Shown here one piece after another: positions 16,796 to 27,040 of a stretch of 64,000 nucleotides of DNA (the first letter of the stretch is position 1; every line of letters begins with the position of its first letter). The position numbers and the translations under genes are program-made. The stretch is from Paracoccaceae bacterium (GTDB taxonomy: Bacteria > Pseudomonadota > Alphaproteobacteria > Rhodobacterales > Rhodobacteraceae), in the NCBI GenBank assembly GCA_019911965.1, contig JAIOJF010000011.1, forward strand, positions 1 to 64,000. The letters run 5' to 3'. The notes below the pieces were generated by a model, which saw only the letters and a list, made by a program, of their open reading frames with translations, searched no databases and was not told the DNA's origin.

Positions 16796-17212
16796 ATGAC
16801 CTACGAAAATAAACCGCATTGGAGCTTCTGGCTGATCGGCATCGTCGCACTGACCTGGAATCTTCTGGGGGTTGCCAACTTCGTCTGGCAGATGACGCCG
16901 GACGCATTGGCCAGCTACCCCAAGGCCGAACGCGCCATCATCGAAAATCGCCCGCTCTGGGCGACGCTGGGATTTGGCCTTGCGGTGATTGCCGGAAGTC
17001 TCGGCTGCCTTTTGTTGCTGCTGCGAAAGTCTGCAGCCAACGGCTTTTTCGCCGCTACGCTGATCGGGGTGATCGTTACCGTGCTGCATACCCTGATCGC
17101 CGTCGGCATAGGGCCTTCGGGCGCAATCGTTCCGGTAGCGATGGTATTGGGCGTGGCGATCTTTCTGATCTGGTACGCCCGGCGCACCGGTCGCTATGGC
17201 TGGTTGAGCTGA
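16796..17212 (+). CDS. Four-helix integral membrane protein, unknown function
   Basis: A 138-residue protein with four hydrophobic segments (about 12-32, 55-78, 84-103, 109-128), a short Trp-rich N-terminus and a basic C-terminus (RRTGRYGWLS). GGGGAG is upstream. It follows the flavoprotein gene by 49 bp. I do not recognise a named family. Confidence 0.75.
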   Translation: MTYENKPHWSFWLIGIVALTWNLLGVANFVWQMTPDALASYPKAERAIIENRPLWATLGFGLAVIAGSLGCLLLLLRKSAANGFFAATLIGVIVTVLHTLIAVGIGPSGAIVPVAMVLGVAIFLIWYARRTGRYGWLS

Positions 17213-17226
17213 CCTAACGACACGCC

Positions 17227-18879
17227 TTAAACCGCCTGCATCAATGCTGCTGCGGCGGCGCGGGCCTCGTCGGTTATGCGATCGCCAGCCAGCATGCGGG
17301 CGATTTCCTCGGTCCGGGTATCGCCGGTGACCGGGGCGATGATGGTGCTTGTAACCTCGCCTTTGACCGATTTCTGCACCAGCCAGTGATGCCCGCCAAG
17401 CGCCGCCACCTGCGGCGAATGGGTGACGATCAGCACCTGCCCCGCCTGTGCCAGGGCTGCCAGCCGCCGCCCGACCGCATCCGCCGTGGCACCGCCGACG
17501 CCACGGTCGATCTCGTCGAAGATCATGGTGATACCCTCGGCATCGCCCTTCAGGCATACCTTCAGCGCCAGCAGGAAGCGCGACAATTCCCCGCCCGAGG
17601 CGATCTTGTTCAACGGCCCCGAAGGCGCGCCGGGATTGGTGGACACGACGAATTGCACCGCGTCGCGCCCGTCGGGTCCGTCCGGTGCCACGCCAAGTTC
17701 GGTGGTGAATACCGCGCGATCCATCTTCAGCGGCGCCAGTTCCCCCGCCATCGCGGTATCGAGCGCCGCCGCCGCCTTGCGCCGGAGGGCCGACAGGCTG
17801 GCGGCCTCCTTGTCATAACCCGCCGACGCCGCCTTGACCGCCTGTTCCAGACGCGGGATCTCCGCCGCCCCGCCATCCAGCGCCGCCAGCCGCGCCCGGA
17901 GGTCTTTGGCGAAATCGCCCAGACTGTCAGGTGCCACGCCATGCTTGCGGGCCAAGGCACGGATGGCGAACAGGCGTTCCTCGGCCTGTTCCAGCGCATT
18001 GGTGTCGAACTCCAGCGCGCTCAGGCAATCCTCGACCCCGCGCAATGCCTGATCCAGTTCCTCGGCCGCGCGCGACAGCGCCTCCAGCGGCGCGTCCAGC
18101 CGGTTTTCCGCCTGCGCCGACGCGCCTTCCAGCCAGCGTGCGGCATCGCGCATGAGACCCTCTGCGCCGCCTTCGCCCATAGCCTGCGCAGCGCGTGCGA
18201 TATCCTCGCGGATGCGTTCGGCGGCCTGCATCAGGCGGCGCTCGCTGTCCAGTTGCGCCTCTTCGCCCGGGGCCGGGTCAAGCTGGTCAAGCTCGGCCAC
18301 GGCATGGCGCAAGTAATCCGCATCGCGTTCCATCGCCGCCAGCGCATCGCGCCGCTCCTGCAGCGCCTTTTTCGCACCCGACAGCGCCTGCCAGGCCGCC
18401 CGCATATTGGCCAGCGCCCCGCCAGCCCCGGCAAACTGATCCAGAAGCGCACGATGCACGCGCGGATTCAACAACCCGCGATCATCCTGCTGCCCGTGCA
18501 GTTCCACCAGTGTTTCGGATAATTGCCGGAGTATTTCGCCGGAACAGCGGCGATCATTGACATAGGCCTGCTTGCGCCCGTCCGCATTGACGGTGCGGCG
18601 CAGGATCACCTCGCCGTCATGCGGCAGACCGGCCTGATCGAGAACCGCGAAGGCTGCATGGTCGGCGGGCAGATCGAACTCGGCCGTCACCTCGCCCAGA
18701 TCGGCACCTTCGCGCACCAGATCGGCGCGTCCGCGCCAGCCAAGCGCAAAGCCCAGCGAATCGAGCAGGATGGATTTGCCCGCCCCGGTCTCGCCGGTCA
18801 GCACGTTCAGGCCGGGCTGGAATTCGAGGTCCAGACGATCAATCAGCAGCATGTCCCGCACAGACAGCCCACGCAGCAT
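17227..18879 (-). CDS. recN: DNA repair protein RecN
   Basis: A 550-residue SMC-like ATPase for double-strand-break repair. Walker A is GETGAGKS (29-36); the middle 150-380 is helical coiled coil; the C-terminal half carries the signature NKIASGGELSRFLLALK, Walker B TMIFDEIDRGVGG, and HSPQVAALGGHHW. Length fits the family. It is the last gene of the minus-strand envelope block, 60 bp after bamD, an order common in alphaproteobacteria. No LexA box was seen in the short gap upstream. Confidence 0.96.
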   Translation of the reverse strand: MLRGLSVRDMLLIDRLDLEFQPGLNVLTGETGAGKSILLDSLGFALGWRGRADLVREGADLGEVTAEFDLPADHAAFAVLDQAGLPHDGEVILRRTVNADGRKQAYVNDRRCSGEILRQLSETLVELHGQQDDRGLLNPRVHRALLDQFAGAGGALANMRAAWQALSGAKKALQERRDALAAMERDADYLRHAVAELDQLDPAPGEEAQLDSERRLMQAAERIREDIARAAQAMGEGGAEGLMRDAARWLEGASAQAENRLDAPLEALSRAAEELDQALRGVEDCLSALEFDTNALEQAEERLFAIRALARKHGVAPDSLGDFAKDLRARLAALDGGAAEIPRLEQAVKAASAGYDKEAASLSALRRKAAAALDTAMAGELAPLKMDRAVFTTELGVAPDGPDGRDAVQFVVSTNPGAPSGPLNKIASGGELSRFLLALKVCLKGDAEGITMIFDEIDRGVGGATADAVGRRLAALAQAGQVLIVTHSPQVAALGGHHWLVQKSVKGEVTSTIIAPVTGDTRTEEIARMLAGDRITDEARAAAAALMQAV

Positions 18880-18939
18880 CAGATCAAACCCCCGTTGCGA
18901 AACGATGTGCGTCCCGGTCTGTGATCGAAACGCAAACCG

Positions 18940-19773
18940 CTACAGCCAGGCACCCTTGATCACCCGGCGATAGACCTGTGCCAGCCAGGAATTGCCCTTG
19001 GACTTCAGCTCAAGCCCGCGTCCGGTCAGCAGCTTGTATGAGGCATCGTACCATTCGGTGCTCTGGAAGTTGTGGCCAAGGATGGCCCCGGCGGTCTGCG
19101 CCTCGTCATCCAGGCCAAGCGAGAGATAAGCCTCGACCAGACGATGCAGCGCCTCCGGTGTATGGGTGGTGGTCTGGTAATCCTCGACCACCACGCGGAA
19201 ACGGTTGATAGCGGCGGTGAAATGCTTGCGCTTCAGGTAATAACGGCCGACCTCCATCTCCTTGGCGGCCAGATGGTCGATCGCCAGGTCGAATTTCAGG
19301 ATCGCCGAGCGGGCATATTCGCTGTCGGGATAGCGTTCGATCACCACCCGCAGCGCCTGCAGCGCCTGATAGGTGTTGCCCTGATCGCGGCCCACCTTGT
19401 CGATCTGGTCGTAATAGCTGAGGGCCATGATGTATTGCGCATAGGCCGCGTCTTCATCCGCCGGGTAGAAATCCAAGTAACGCTGCGCGGCGGCGCGCGC
19501 ATCCTCGTATTGCCGGGCCTTGTGCCAGGCAAAGGCCGACATCACGATGCCGCGCTTGGCCCATTCCGAATAGGGATACAGGCGCTCGACCTCGCCGAAC
19601 ATTTCCGCCGCTTTCTTGGGTTTGTTGCCTTCGAGCAGCGCTTCGGCCGACTGATAAATCTGTTCCGGCGACTGGGTTTCGAGGTTGACGACCTCGTCCC
19701 TGGAGCAGGCAGTCAGGAACGCCGCAATCGCCAGCAAAATCCCGAATTTCGCGAGTCTCGCAGCTAACGGCAT
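18940..19773 (-). CDS. bamD: Outer membrane assembly lipoprotein BamD
   Basis: A 277-residue lipoprotein of the BAM complex. The signal peptide ends in the lipobox LTAC (Cys23), followed by tetratricopeptide-type helices (ETQSPEQIYQSAEALLEG, AAAQRYLDFYPADEDAAYAQYIMALSYY begins the second half). Length and motif match alphaproteobacterial BamD (ComL). It lies between lpxC and recN on the same strand, in an envelope-biogenesis context. Confidence 0.95.
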   Translation of the reverse strand: MPLAARLAKFGILLAIAAFLTACSRDEVVNLETQSPEQIYQSAEALLEGNKPKKAAEMFGEVERLYPYSEWAKRGIVMSAFAWHKARQYEDARAAAQRYLDFYPADEDAAYAQYIMALSYYDQIDKVGRDQGNTYQALQALRVVIERYPDSEYARSAILKFDLAIDHLAAKEMEVGRYYLKRKHFTAAINRFRVVVEDYQTTTHTPEALHRLVEAYLSLGLDDEAQTAGAILGHNFQSTEWYDASYKLLTGRGLELKSKGNSWLAQVYRRVIKGAWL

Positions 19774-19904
19774 TCGAAGACACTTCCTTGTTCCGGCGGC
19801 GGCAGATTCCGGCCACGCGCATTCTGGCGTTTCCTAGCACAGAAAGCCAAGAGGAAAAACGCTTTCGCCGCGAATTTGACCGGACGTTGCGGTTGAGCCA
19901 AGGA

Positions 19905-20825
19905 TCAGGCGACGCGGCTCAGATCCTGGCGCGTTACACCAGCGCCCGGCAAGCGGTGCGCGGTGGCTTCGTCGCAGACGATCATCTCGTAAGCCATTGG
20001 CGTGGCAAACAGTTTCCGCAGCAGCGCATTGGTGCTGGCATGACCGGCCCGAACGCCGCGATAATGCCCCAGCACCGGGGCACCGGCCAGCGAAAGATCG
20101 CCGAGCGCATCCAGCATCTTGTGGCGCACGAACTCGTCTTCATGGCGCAACCCGCCCGGCGTCAGCACGGCTTCACCGTCGACCACCAGCGCGTTGTTCA
20201 GATTGCCGCCGAGGCCGAGGCCCTGGCTCAGCATCCAGTCGACATCCGCCTTGCGGCAGAAGGTGCGGCTGTTGCACAATTCGCGCACGAAAGCGCCATT
20301 GGCCATGTTCATATGCTTGGTCTGCCGCCCGATCGCGGCATCCGGGAAGTCGATGCTGAAATCGATTTCCAGACCGTCGCAAGGTTCGATCGACACTTCG
20401 ACATTATCAATCGTCAGTTCGACCCGGCGCAGCACCCGAATGGCACGCACCGGTGCCTGCAATTCCTGCACACCGGCGACAAGGATTTCGCGCACGAAGC
20501 GGTCGGACGAGCCGTCCATGATCGGCACTTCCGGGCCGTCGACCTCGATCAGCGCGTTATGCACGCCGCATCCGGCCAGTGCTGCCATGAGATGTTCGAC
20601 CGTGGACACCGAAACGCCGTCCTGATTGGACAGGTTGGTGCTGAGGCGGGTATCGGCGACATTGTCGTAGCGCGCAGCGATCAGGTTGTCGCGCCCGCTG
20701 ACGTCGACACGGCGAAACCAGATGCCGTATTCAGCCGATGCCGGCAGGATGCGCAGGCGTGCCGGGCGGCCGGAATGAAGGCCGGTTCCGATCAGGCTGA
20801 TCGCTGTCTTGATCGTGGTTTGCAC
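19905..20825 (-). CDS. lpxC: UDP-3-O-acyl-N-acetylglucosamine deacetylase LpxC
   Basis: A 306-residue zinc amidase, the committed step of lipid A synthesis. It starts with GTG (QTTIKTAISLIGTGLHSG is the family's N-terminus). Zinc ligands are in VSTVEHLMAAL and RHKMLDALGDLSL, and the catalytic His is near the C-terminus in GHYRGVRAGHASTNALL. Frames upstream to 20969 show no homology. Separated from ftsZ by a terminator, so it has its own promoter in the 180 bp between. Confidence 0.96.
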   Translation of the reverse strand: MQTTIKTAISLIGTGLHSGRPARLRILPASAEYGIWFRRVDVSGRDNLIAARYDNVADTRLSTNLSNQDGVSVSTVEHLMAALAGCGVHNALIEVDGPEVPIMDGSSDRFVREILVAGVQELQAPVRAIRVLRRVELTIDNVEVSIEPCDGLEIDFSIDFPDAAIGRQTKHMNMANGAFVRELCNSRTFCRKADVDWMLSQGLGLGGNLNNALVVDGEAVLTPGGLRHEDEFVRHKMLDALGDLSLAGAPVLGHYRGVRAGHASTNALLRKLFATPMAYEMIVCDEATAHRLPGAGVTRQDLSRVA

Positions 20826-21009
20826 TCTGGTCCCCCGAAGGCTGTGCGCTTTTACGCCAGTTGCACCGGTCCTAGTAAACCGGACGGTTAACCTCAACTC
20901 AATCTTTGTGACCGTTTGCAACATTGCCGCTTTGCATATGCGGATTCTTGCCGATGTCTTTGGAAACAATCAGTTTCCAGTCGAAAATAGGCCCCTCGGC
21001 CAGTAAAAA

Positions 21010-21033
21010 CCGCGCCGAATCACCCCGGCGCGG
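21010..21033 (-). terminator. Rho-independent terminator after ftsZ
   Basis: An 8-bp GC stem (arms 21026-21033 and 21010-21017) with an 8-nt loop is followed in the minus direction by UUUUU (21005-21009). It ends the division-gene transcript 30 bp after the ftsZ stop. Confidence 0.85.
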
Positions 21034-21063
21034 GTTTCGATTTCAGCCCTGAAAAGGCCGGTT

Positions 21064-22668
21064 CTAGTTCGCCTGGCGGCGCAAAAACGCTGGGATTTCA
21101 ATGCGTTCCTGTTCCGGATCATGGGCTTTCTGATCGCGGTTGCCGGAACGGGACGCCAGGCGTTGCGGTTCCTCGCGCGGCGGCGTGTCCGAGGCCTGTC
21201 CGGTCAGCCGGTGGATCAGAGTGTTGATCCCCAGACGCCCGGATTTCTCGGGCTGCGGCTGGGTTTGATCCGCGCGAGGTGCATCTTCGCGGGCCTTCGG
21301 CTGTTTGTTGACTGCCGCCTGAAGCCGCGCCATCGCTTCCTGCGACGGCCGGCCCGGTGCCGGCGGTTTCGGTGCGACAAAGCCGGCCAGATCGCCTTCG
21401 CGGTTGCGCGCCTGCGGTGCCTCGGCCACCATCGGGCGGCGCTCGGGCTGGTAGACCGGCGGTGGCAGATCGCTGATGTCATCATCCTGTTCGGCGGTAT
21501 CGAACAGCGATTGATCCTGGCCATAATGCTGATCGTCGTCGGTTTCCATTTCCGTCAGCAGGCTGGGCTGTTCATCTTCGTAGTCATACTCCGCCGTCGC
21601 GTTCTGGCGTGCCGAAGTGACCGCCGGTTCGGCAACACGCCGCGGCGGGGCCAGCGGCTCGGCCATCTTGCGCCGCGCCACCGGAACCTCGTGCACCACG
21701 TCCGAGGCATCGATGCCGGTCGCCACGACGGACACACGCATCAGGCCCTCCATCGACGGATCGAGCGTCGAGCCGACGATGATATTGGCATCGGCATCCA
21801 CTTCCTCGCGAATGCGGTTGGCGGCTTCGTCCAGCTCAAACAGGGTCAGATCGTGGCCGCCGGTGATGTTGATCAGCACGCCCTTGGCGCCCCGCAGGCT
21901 GATCTCGTCGAGCAGCGGATTGGCAATCGCCTTCTCCGCGGCCTGGATCGCGCGATCCTCGCCGCTGGCTTCGCCGGTGCCCATCATGGCCTTGCCCATC
22001 TCGTCCATCACTGAACGGACATCGGCGAAATCGAGGTTGATGATGCCGGGCCGCACCATCAGATCTGTCACACCTTTGACACCCTGGTACAGCACGTCGT
22101 CCGCCAATGCGAAAGCCTCGGTGAAGGTGGTCTTTTCGTTGGCGATGCGGAACAGATTCTGGTTGGGAATGATGATCAGGGTATCGACCACCTGTTGCAG
22201 CGCCTCGACCCCTTCTTCGGCCTGGCGCATCCGCTTGGCACCTTCAAACTGGAACGGCTTGGTGACGACACCGACCGTCAGAACCCCCAGTTCGCGCGCC
22301 GCCTGCGCAATGATCGGAGCCGCACCGGTACCGGTGCCCCCACCCATACCGGCGGTGATGAAGCACATATGCGAGCCCGCCAGATGATCGACGATCTGCT
22401 CGATGCTTTCCTCCGCCGCAGCGGCCCCGACCGAGGGGCGGGCACCAGCGCCCAGACCCTCGGTAACCTTGACGCCAAGCTGGATCTTCTGCGTCGCCCT
22501 GGACTGCTGAAGCGCCTGCGCGTCGGTATTGGCAACCACGAATTCAGCGCCTTCCAGCGCCTTTTCAATCATGTTGTTGACTGCGTTTCCGCCCGCACCA
22601 CCAACTCCGAATACGGTGATCTTGGGCCTCAGGTCCTGAGTGTCGGGCATCCGAAGATTGAGTGTCAT
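21064..22668 (-). CDS. ftsZ: Cell division protein FtsZ
   Basis: A 534-residue tubulin-like GTPase that forms the Z ring. The tubulin signature GGGTGTGA is at 109-116, and the N-terminal [17 protein letters not shown] is intact. After the roughly 320-residue core comes a long Pro/Glu/Arg-rich linker and the conserved C-terminal peptide [12 protein letters not shown] that binds FtsA and other partners. The long linker is normal for this group. The ATG at 22668 is chosen because family homology starts there. A 193-bp gap to ftsA leaves room for its own promoter. Confidence 0.97.
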   Translation of the reverse strand: MTLNLRMPDTQDLRPKITVFGVGGAGGNAVNNMIEKALEGAEFVVANTDAQALQQSRATQKIQLGVKVTEGLGAGARPSVGAAAAEESIEQIVDHLAGSHMCFITAGMGGGTGTGAAPIIAQAARELGVLTVGVVTKPFQFEGAKRMRQAEEGVEALQQVVDTLIIIPNQNLFRIANEKTTFTEAFALADDVLYQGVKGVTDLMVRPGIINLDFADVRSVMDEMGKAMMGTGEASGEDRAIQAAEKAIANPLLDEISLRGAKGVLINITGGHDLTLFELDEAANRIREEVDADANIIVGSTLDPSMEGLMRVSVVATGIDASDVVHEVPVARRKMAEPLAPPRRVAEPAVTSARQNATAEYDYEDEQPSLLTEMETDDDQHYGQDQSLFDTAEQDDDISDLPPPVYQPERRPMVAEAPQARNREGDLAGFVAPKPPAPGRPSQEAMARLQAAVNKQPKAREDAPRADQTQPQPEKSGRLGINTLIHRLTGQASDTPPREEPQRLASRSGNRDQKAHDPEQERIEIPAFLRRQAN

Positions 22669-22861
22669 GATATGGGTCCGCCTGCTTGCCTCTGGTCCGG
22701 CTGATTTTTCTACCGGTTTTTTTAACCTGCTGATTCCGCATGTTACCCGAGGCAATTCGCCCGGTCACGTAAAAACTACGAAATCTGCCACAATATGTAG
22801 GGGTTATCGCCCTCTTTTGGCACATTCTTGCCGATTGCGGCAAATTTGCTGGCCCGGCGTG

Positions 22862-24196
22862 TCACCAGTTCTCGCGGAACCAGCGCACCGCGCGTTTCAG
22901 GGACCGCCCGGCGTAACGTTCTGCCTCCACCTCGAAATCCCAGCATTCGTCCTGCGGATGTGCCGCGTGCAGGCACAGGCCGACGGCGGACGAGAAATCC
23001 GGCCCCGTCGCGGCCTGCGGCAGGCCCTGGATCCTGAGCGGCCGGCCCATCCGCACCTGGCGGCCGAGGATGCGCGCCGCCAGCCCGTCCAGCCCGGGGA
23101 TCTGGCTGCCGCCGCCGGTCAGAACGATGCGCTGGCTGGGCAGATACTCAAAGCCTGCGGCGTCGAGGCGGGCGCGGACCTCTTCCAGGATTTCCTCGAC
23201 CCGCGGACGCATCACGCCGATCAGGTCGGCGCGGCTGACCTCGCGACGGTCATGTTCCCAATCGCCGGTTTCCAGGCCGATCTCGATCATCTCGCGATCA
23301 TCCATGCCGGTCGCCTCGACCCCGCCGAAACGCGTCTTGATCCGTTCCGCCAGCGCCATCGGGATCTGCAGGCCCTTGGAAATGTCCGAGGTGATATGCG
23401 CACCTCCCATCCGCACCGCATCGGTATAGATCATGTGCTTGCGGATGAAGATCGAAAGGCCGGTGGTGCCGCCGCCGAATTCGATGCAGGCGGCACCCAG
23501 TTCCTGTTCATCCTCGACCAGCGACGACACGCCGCTGGCATAGGCGGACGAGGCAATGCCGGCCAGTTCCAGATCGCAGCGCTTGATGCAGTGCAGCAGG
23601 TTTTCAACGGCATGGGTGTCGACCGTCAGCATGTGCATGTCCACCGACAGGCGGTTACCGATCTGACCGCGCGGATCGCTGAGGCCCGAGCGGTGGTCGA
23701 GCGCGAAATTGACCGGCAGCGCATGCACGACCTGCCGGTCCGGCCCGTATTCCGGCACTTCGCACGAGGCCAGCACCCGCGCGATATCGCGCTCGCTGAC
23801 GCCGCTTTCGTGCAGTTCGACCGATCCCGTCAGCCCGTAGGAACGCGGATTGGCCCCGGAAAAACACGCGATCACGTGGTCCACCCGCACACCGGCCATC
23901 TTCTGGGCGGCCTGTACGGCGGTACGCACGGCGCGTTCGGTTTCTTCCATGCGGTCGATCTCGCCGAACTTCACGCCGCGCGAGCGGGTTGTGGCCACGC
24001 CCGCCACGCGGAACCGCGATTGCCCGGCCATCGGGCCGATACCGTCGCCCAGGGCATTGCCGGCCACGCCATCGAAGCGCAGCACGAAGCAGCCGATCTT
24101 CCAGGTACCGATATCCAGAATGCCGATGATGCCGCGTTGCAGGGCGGCCTGACGCTGGGTGCGCATCGCCCGCTGGTTCTGGTAAAACTGGCTCAT
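22862..24196 (-). CDS. ftsA: Cell division protein FtsA
   Basis: A 444-residue actin-like protein that anchors FtsZ to the membrane. The ATPase motifs are IIGILDIGTWKIGCFVL (phosphate 1), GAACIEFGGGTTGLSIF (phosphate 2) and RIVLTGGGSQIPGL (adenosine). The C-terminus RSLKRAVRWFRENW is the amphipathic membrane-binding helix. The stop of ftsQ and the start of ftsA overlap. Confidence 0.97.
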   Translation of the reverse strand: MSQFYQNQRAMRTQRQAALQRGIIGILDIGTWKIGCFVLRFDGVAGNALGDGIGPMAGQSRFRVAGVATTRSRGVKFGEIDRMEETERAVRTAVQAAQKMAGVRVDHVIACFSGANPRSYGLTGSVELHESGVSERDIARVLASCEVPEYGPDRQVVHALPVNFALDHRSGLSDPRGQIGNRLSVDMHMLTVDTHAVENLLHCIKRCDLELAGIASSAYASGVSSLVEDEQELGAACIEFGGGTTGLSIFIRKHMIYTDAVRMGGAHITSDISKGLQIPMALAERIKTRFGGVEATGMDDREMIEIGLETGDWEHDRREVSRADLIGVMRPRVEEILEEVRARLDAAGFEYLPSQRIVLTGGGSQIPGLDGLAARILGRQVRMGRPLRIQGLPQAATGPDFSSAVGLCLHAAHPQDECWDFEVEAERYAGRSLKRAVRWFRENW

Positions 24197-25071
24197 CAGG
24201 TATCGTCTCCGTCGCCGGGGCGGACAACCGCATTCAGAAATTCAATCGCCTGTGGCCCCAGGCGCAAGATCGGGCGGCGGGCATCGCGCAGATCGACCGC
24301 TGCAACATCGCGGCGCAGCAACTCGCTCATCGCATCCAGCGCCAGCAGACGTTCCAGCGCCGCCACCGGCTCGATCTCGGGCAGCATGATGCGCTGGTCG
24401 CGGTCCAGCACCAGATCCCAGCGGCGCTCGCCGATCCTGAGCAGGCCGCGCAGCCGCCCGGCAACCGGACCGGCGGCGGCAAACAATTCCAGCGCTTCGG
24501 GCACCGCCCGGTCCGCGCCTTCACCGGCGATCAGCGGCAGATCGGCACGCCGCGCACGCGAATCCAGCGCAGAAACGCGATGGCCGTCGCCATCCAGCAA
24601 TTCCAGCGCATCGCGTGCCCGCCAGACGATCGCCGGTATCCGTTCGCGCACCGTCACCTCCAGCACGCCGCCGCTGCGCACCACCAGTTCGGCACGCGCC
24701 ACCGCATCCAGTTCTTCGATCCGCAGGCGCATTTCCGTCAGGTCCAGATCGAACGACGAGACCGGGAAATCAATCGCCGTCACTTCGCGGATATCTTCGG
24801 CCACCTCGTCCGAGGCATTTTCGATGCGCATCAGGTTGACCATGAATTCAGGCCTCTGCTCGATCGAGTTCCGCAAATCGCCAATCCGGACTCGCAAATC
24901 ATCAACCCGCGCCTCGTCGGTCACGTACCAGAACATCGGCCCAAGCACGACCAGAACCGGCAGGCCGACCCGCAGCAGCAAACGGAACAGCGGCGTCAGC
25001 CACAGGCGCTGGATGCGATAGGCGGTGCGGCTGGGTGCGGGATCGCGGCGTTCGGCCTTCAGCGGTTGCAT
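24196..25071 (-). CDS. ftsQ: Cell division protein FtsQ
   Basis: A 291-residue single-pass divisome protein. A basic cytoplasmic tail (MQPLKAERRDPAPSR) is followed by a membrane helix (LLLRVGLPVLVVLGPMFWYV), a POTRA domain and the FtsQ beta domain (EVTVRERIPAIVWRA). It starts at 25071, overlapping the end of ddl by 13 bp. Low sequence conservation is usual; position between ddl and ftsA confirms the call. Confidence 0.94.
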   Translation of the reverse strand: MQPLKAERRDPAPSRTAYRIQRLWLTPLFRLLLRVGLPVLVVLGPMFWYVTDEARVDDLRVRIGDLRNSIEQRPEFMVNLMRIENASDEVAEDIREVTAIDFPVSSFDLDLTEMRLRIEELDAVARAELVVRSGGVLEVTVRERIPAIVWRARDALELLDGDGHRVSALDSRARRADLPLIAGEGADRAVPEALELFAAAGPVAGRLRGLLRIGERRWDLVLDRDQRIMLPEIEPVAALERLLALDAMSELLRRDVAAVDLRDARRPILRLGPQAIEFLNAVVRPGDGDDT

Positions 25072-25973
25072 GAGGCATCCTCCACCAGCCAGCGACACAT
25101 CGCGCCGAAGGAAACATCGCAGGCAATGCCCTGTTCGGGGCTGAGCGAGGTTGGCGTCATCCCCGGCTGGGTGTTGGTTTCCAGCAGGATCAGGCCATCC
25201 AGCCCGCGGCTTTCGTCCCAGCGGTAATCGGTGCGGCTGATACCCCGGCATCCAAGTGCGCGATGCGCCCTCAGCGCGTAATCCATGCAGGCGGCGAAAA
25301 TCTCGTCCGGCACATCCGCCGGCACGACATGGCGCGAGCCACCCGGCTTGTACTTGGCATCGTAATCATACCAGCCATCGGTCAGGATATCGGTGACGGT
25401 CAGGGCATGCTCGCCCATCACCGTGGTTGTCAACTCGCGCCCCGGCACGAAGGCTTCGACCATCACGGTATCGGGCATGTCGGCGGCCAGTTGCGGTGGC
25501 CCGTTGGTGGCCTCGTGCACCAGGTAGACACCGACCGATGAGCCTTCGTTGAAAGGCTTCACCACATAGGGCGGTTCCATCACATGGGATTTGCGCACCG
25601 CATCGGCACTGGCCAGCAGGCTGTCCACCACCGGCAGGCCCGCCATGCGATAGACCGCCTTGGTGCGTTCCTTGTCCATCGCCAGCGCCGAGGCCAGAAC
25701 CCCGGAATGGGTATAAGGAATGCGCAGCCATTCCAGCAGGCCCTGCACGCAGCCATCCTCGCCCCAGCGGCCATGCAGCGCGTTGAACACGATTTCGGGG
25801 CGTTCGGCCTTCAGCACGGCAGCAAGGTCCGGACCGGCATCCAGTTCAAGAACCTCAAAACCTTCACCCCGCAATGCCGCGGCGCATTCGCGCCCGGACA
25901 CCAGCGATACCTCGCGTTCGGCGGACAACCCGCCCTTGAGGACTGCTATGCGGGGGGATGTGCTGCTCGCCAT
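25059..25973 (-). CDS. ddl: D-alanine--D-alanine ligase
   Basis: A 304-residue ATP-grasp enzyme making D-Ala-D-Ala for peptidoglycan. Motifs include IAVLKGGLSAEREVSLVSG, FNALHGRWGEDG, PYVVKPFNEGSSVGV, VPGRELTTTV and LLETNTQPGMTPTSL. The ATG at 25973 opens the homologous region; the frame continues to 26240 but those residues overlap the end of murB and are not Ddl-like. It lies between murB and ftsQ in the standard order. Confidence 0.96.
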   Translation of the reverse strand: MASSTSPRIAVLKGGLSAEREVSLVSGRECAAALRGEGFEVLELDAGPDLAAVLKAERPEIVFNALHGRWGEDGCVQGLLEWLRIPYTHSGVLASALAMDKERTKAVYRMAGLPVVDSLLASADAVRKSHVMEPPYVVKPFNEGSSVGVYLVHEATNGPPQLAADMPDTVMVEAFVPGRELTTTVMGEHALTVTDILTDGWYDYDAKYKPGGSRHVVPADVPDEIFAACMDYALRAHRALGCRGISRTDYRWDESRGLDGLILLETNTQPGMTPTSLSPEQGIACDVSFGAMCRWLVEDASCNR

Positions 25974-25995
25974 TCCCGCCTCGATCACTGCTCGC

Positions 25996-26019
25996 GGGCC
26001 CTGTTTGCCGGGCCCTTTT
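25996..26019 (+). terminator. Terminator-like hairpin facing against the operon
   Basis: Two GGGCCC arms (25996-26001 and 26010-26015) enclose an 8-nt loop and are followed on the plus strand by TTTT (26016-26019). It sits in the 47-bp murB-ddl gap but its U-run points antisense to the genes. It may stop antisense transcripts, or simply be a GC palindrome. Confidence 0.35.
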
Positions 26020-26020
26020 G

Positions 26021-26965
26021 TTATTCCGGCTGGTTCGATCTTTCGCCGACGCGCCGTATCTCCCACTCTAGCGTTATTCCGGAGTGTTGGAAAACCTTTT
26101 TTCGCACCTCTTCGCCCAGGTCTTCCAGATCGGCGGCGGTGGCGTTGCCGGTATTGATCAGGAAATTCGGATGCTTTTCGGACATCTGCGCCCCGCCCAG
26201 GCGCGCGCCCCGCAAACCGGCATCGTCGATCACCTTCCAAGCCTTCAGATCGTGCACATCATCGGCCTTGCCGGTCGAAGAAAACCCGGCGGGATTGCGG
26301 AAGGTCGACCCGCAGGAGCGTTCCGTCACCGGCTGGGTGGCGGCGCGGCGTTCCAGGGCGGCGGCCATCTTGTCCTCGATCATTGCGGGATCACCGGCGG
26401 CGGGGTTCAGCACCGCCTGCACGATCACCAGATCGTCGGGCAGATCGGAATGGCGATAGGCAAACCCCATGTCGTGGGGTTTCAGTGTCACCACCTTGCC
26501 CGCGCGGGTAACGGCGGTGGCGCTGACGAAGACATCCGCGAGGTAACTGCCGTAGCATCCCGCATTCATTCGGATCGCGCCGCCGATGGCGCCGGGGATG
26601 GTTCTGAGAAACGCCAGGTCAAACCCCGCCAAAGCTGCCTGCTTGGCGACCTGCCCGTCCAGCGCCCCGGCCCCGACGCGGATGCAGCCGTTTGCCATCT
26701 CCTCGAAGCCGTTGAACCCCTTGCCAAGGCGGATCACCGCCCCCCTGATGCCGCCATCGCGGATGATCAGGTTGGAGCAAAGGCCGATCGGCAGCACCGG
26801 AACCTCGGGCGGCAGGGCGGCCATGAAGGCCGCGATATCGGCCATATGGGCGGGCTGAAAGAACATCTCCGCCGCACCGCCGACCCTCAGCCACGACAGA
26901 TCGGCCAGCGGCCGGTTCAGCCGGATCGTACCGGCCACCTTCGGCAATGGGTCTTTCCAGGTCAA
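26021..26965 (-). CDS. murB: UDP-N-acetylmuramate dehydrogenase MurB
   Basis: A FAD enzyme that reduces UDP-GlcNAc-enolpyruvate to UDP-MurNAc. Motifs are [48 protein letters not shown], and the catalytic Ser in [10 protein letters not shown]. The start is uncertain: a TTG at 26965 with GAGGGA 8 bp upstream gives 314 residues, near the family length. The alternative GTG at 27025 adds 20 residues but has no ribosome site. It follows the DUF2484 gene. Confidence 0.93.
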   Translation of the reverse strand: MTWKDPLPKVAGTIRLNRPLADLSWLRVGGAAEMFFQPAHMADIAAFMAALPPEVPVLPIGLCSNLIIRDGGIRGAVIRLGKGFNGFEEMANGCIRVGAGALDGQVAKQAALAGFDLAFLRTIPGAIGGAIRMNAGCYGSYLADVFVSATAVTRAGKVVTLKPHDMGFAYRHSDLPDDLVIVQAVLNPAAGDPAMIEDKMAAALERRAATQPVTERSCGSTFRNPAGFSSTGKADDVHDLKAWKVIDDAGLRGARLGGAQMSEKHPNFLINTGNATAADLEDLGEEVRKKVFQHSGITLEWEIRRVGERSNQPE

Positions 26966-27040
26966 ACTCGCATTCCCTCGCTGATTACCGGCCCGGATGT
27001 AACGCCATTGCAGGGCTTTTGCCACCGGGAAGCGCGGCGT

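Noticed and set aside
22640-25021. Plus-strand frame of 793 codons
   Set aside because: Runs antisense through ftsA and ftsQ, low-complexity Ser/Arg composition, no domains.
26966-27025. N-terminal extension of MurB from GTG at 27025
   Set aside because: No ribosome site and no family similarity; TTG at 26965 fits length and spacing better.
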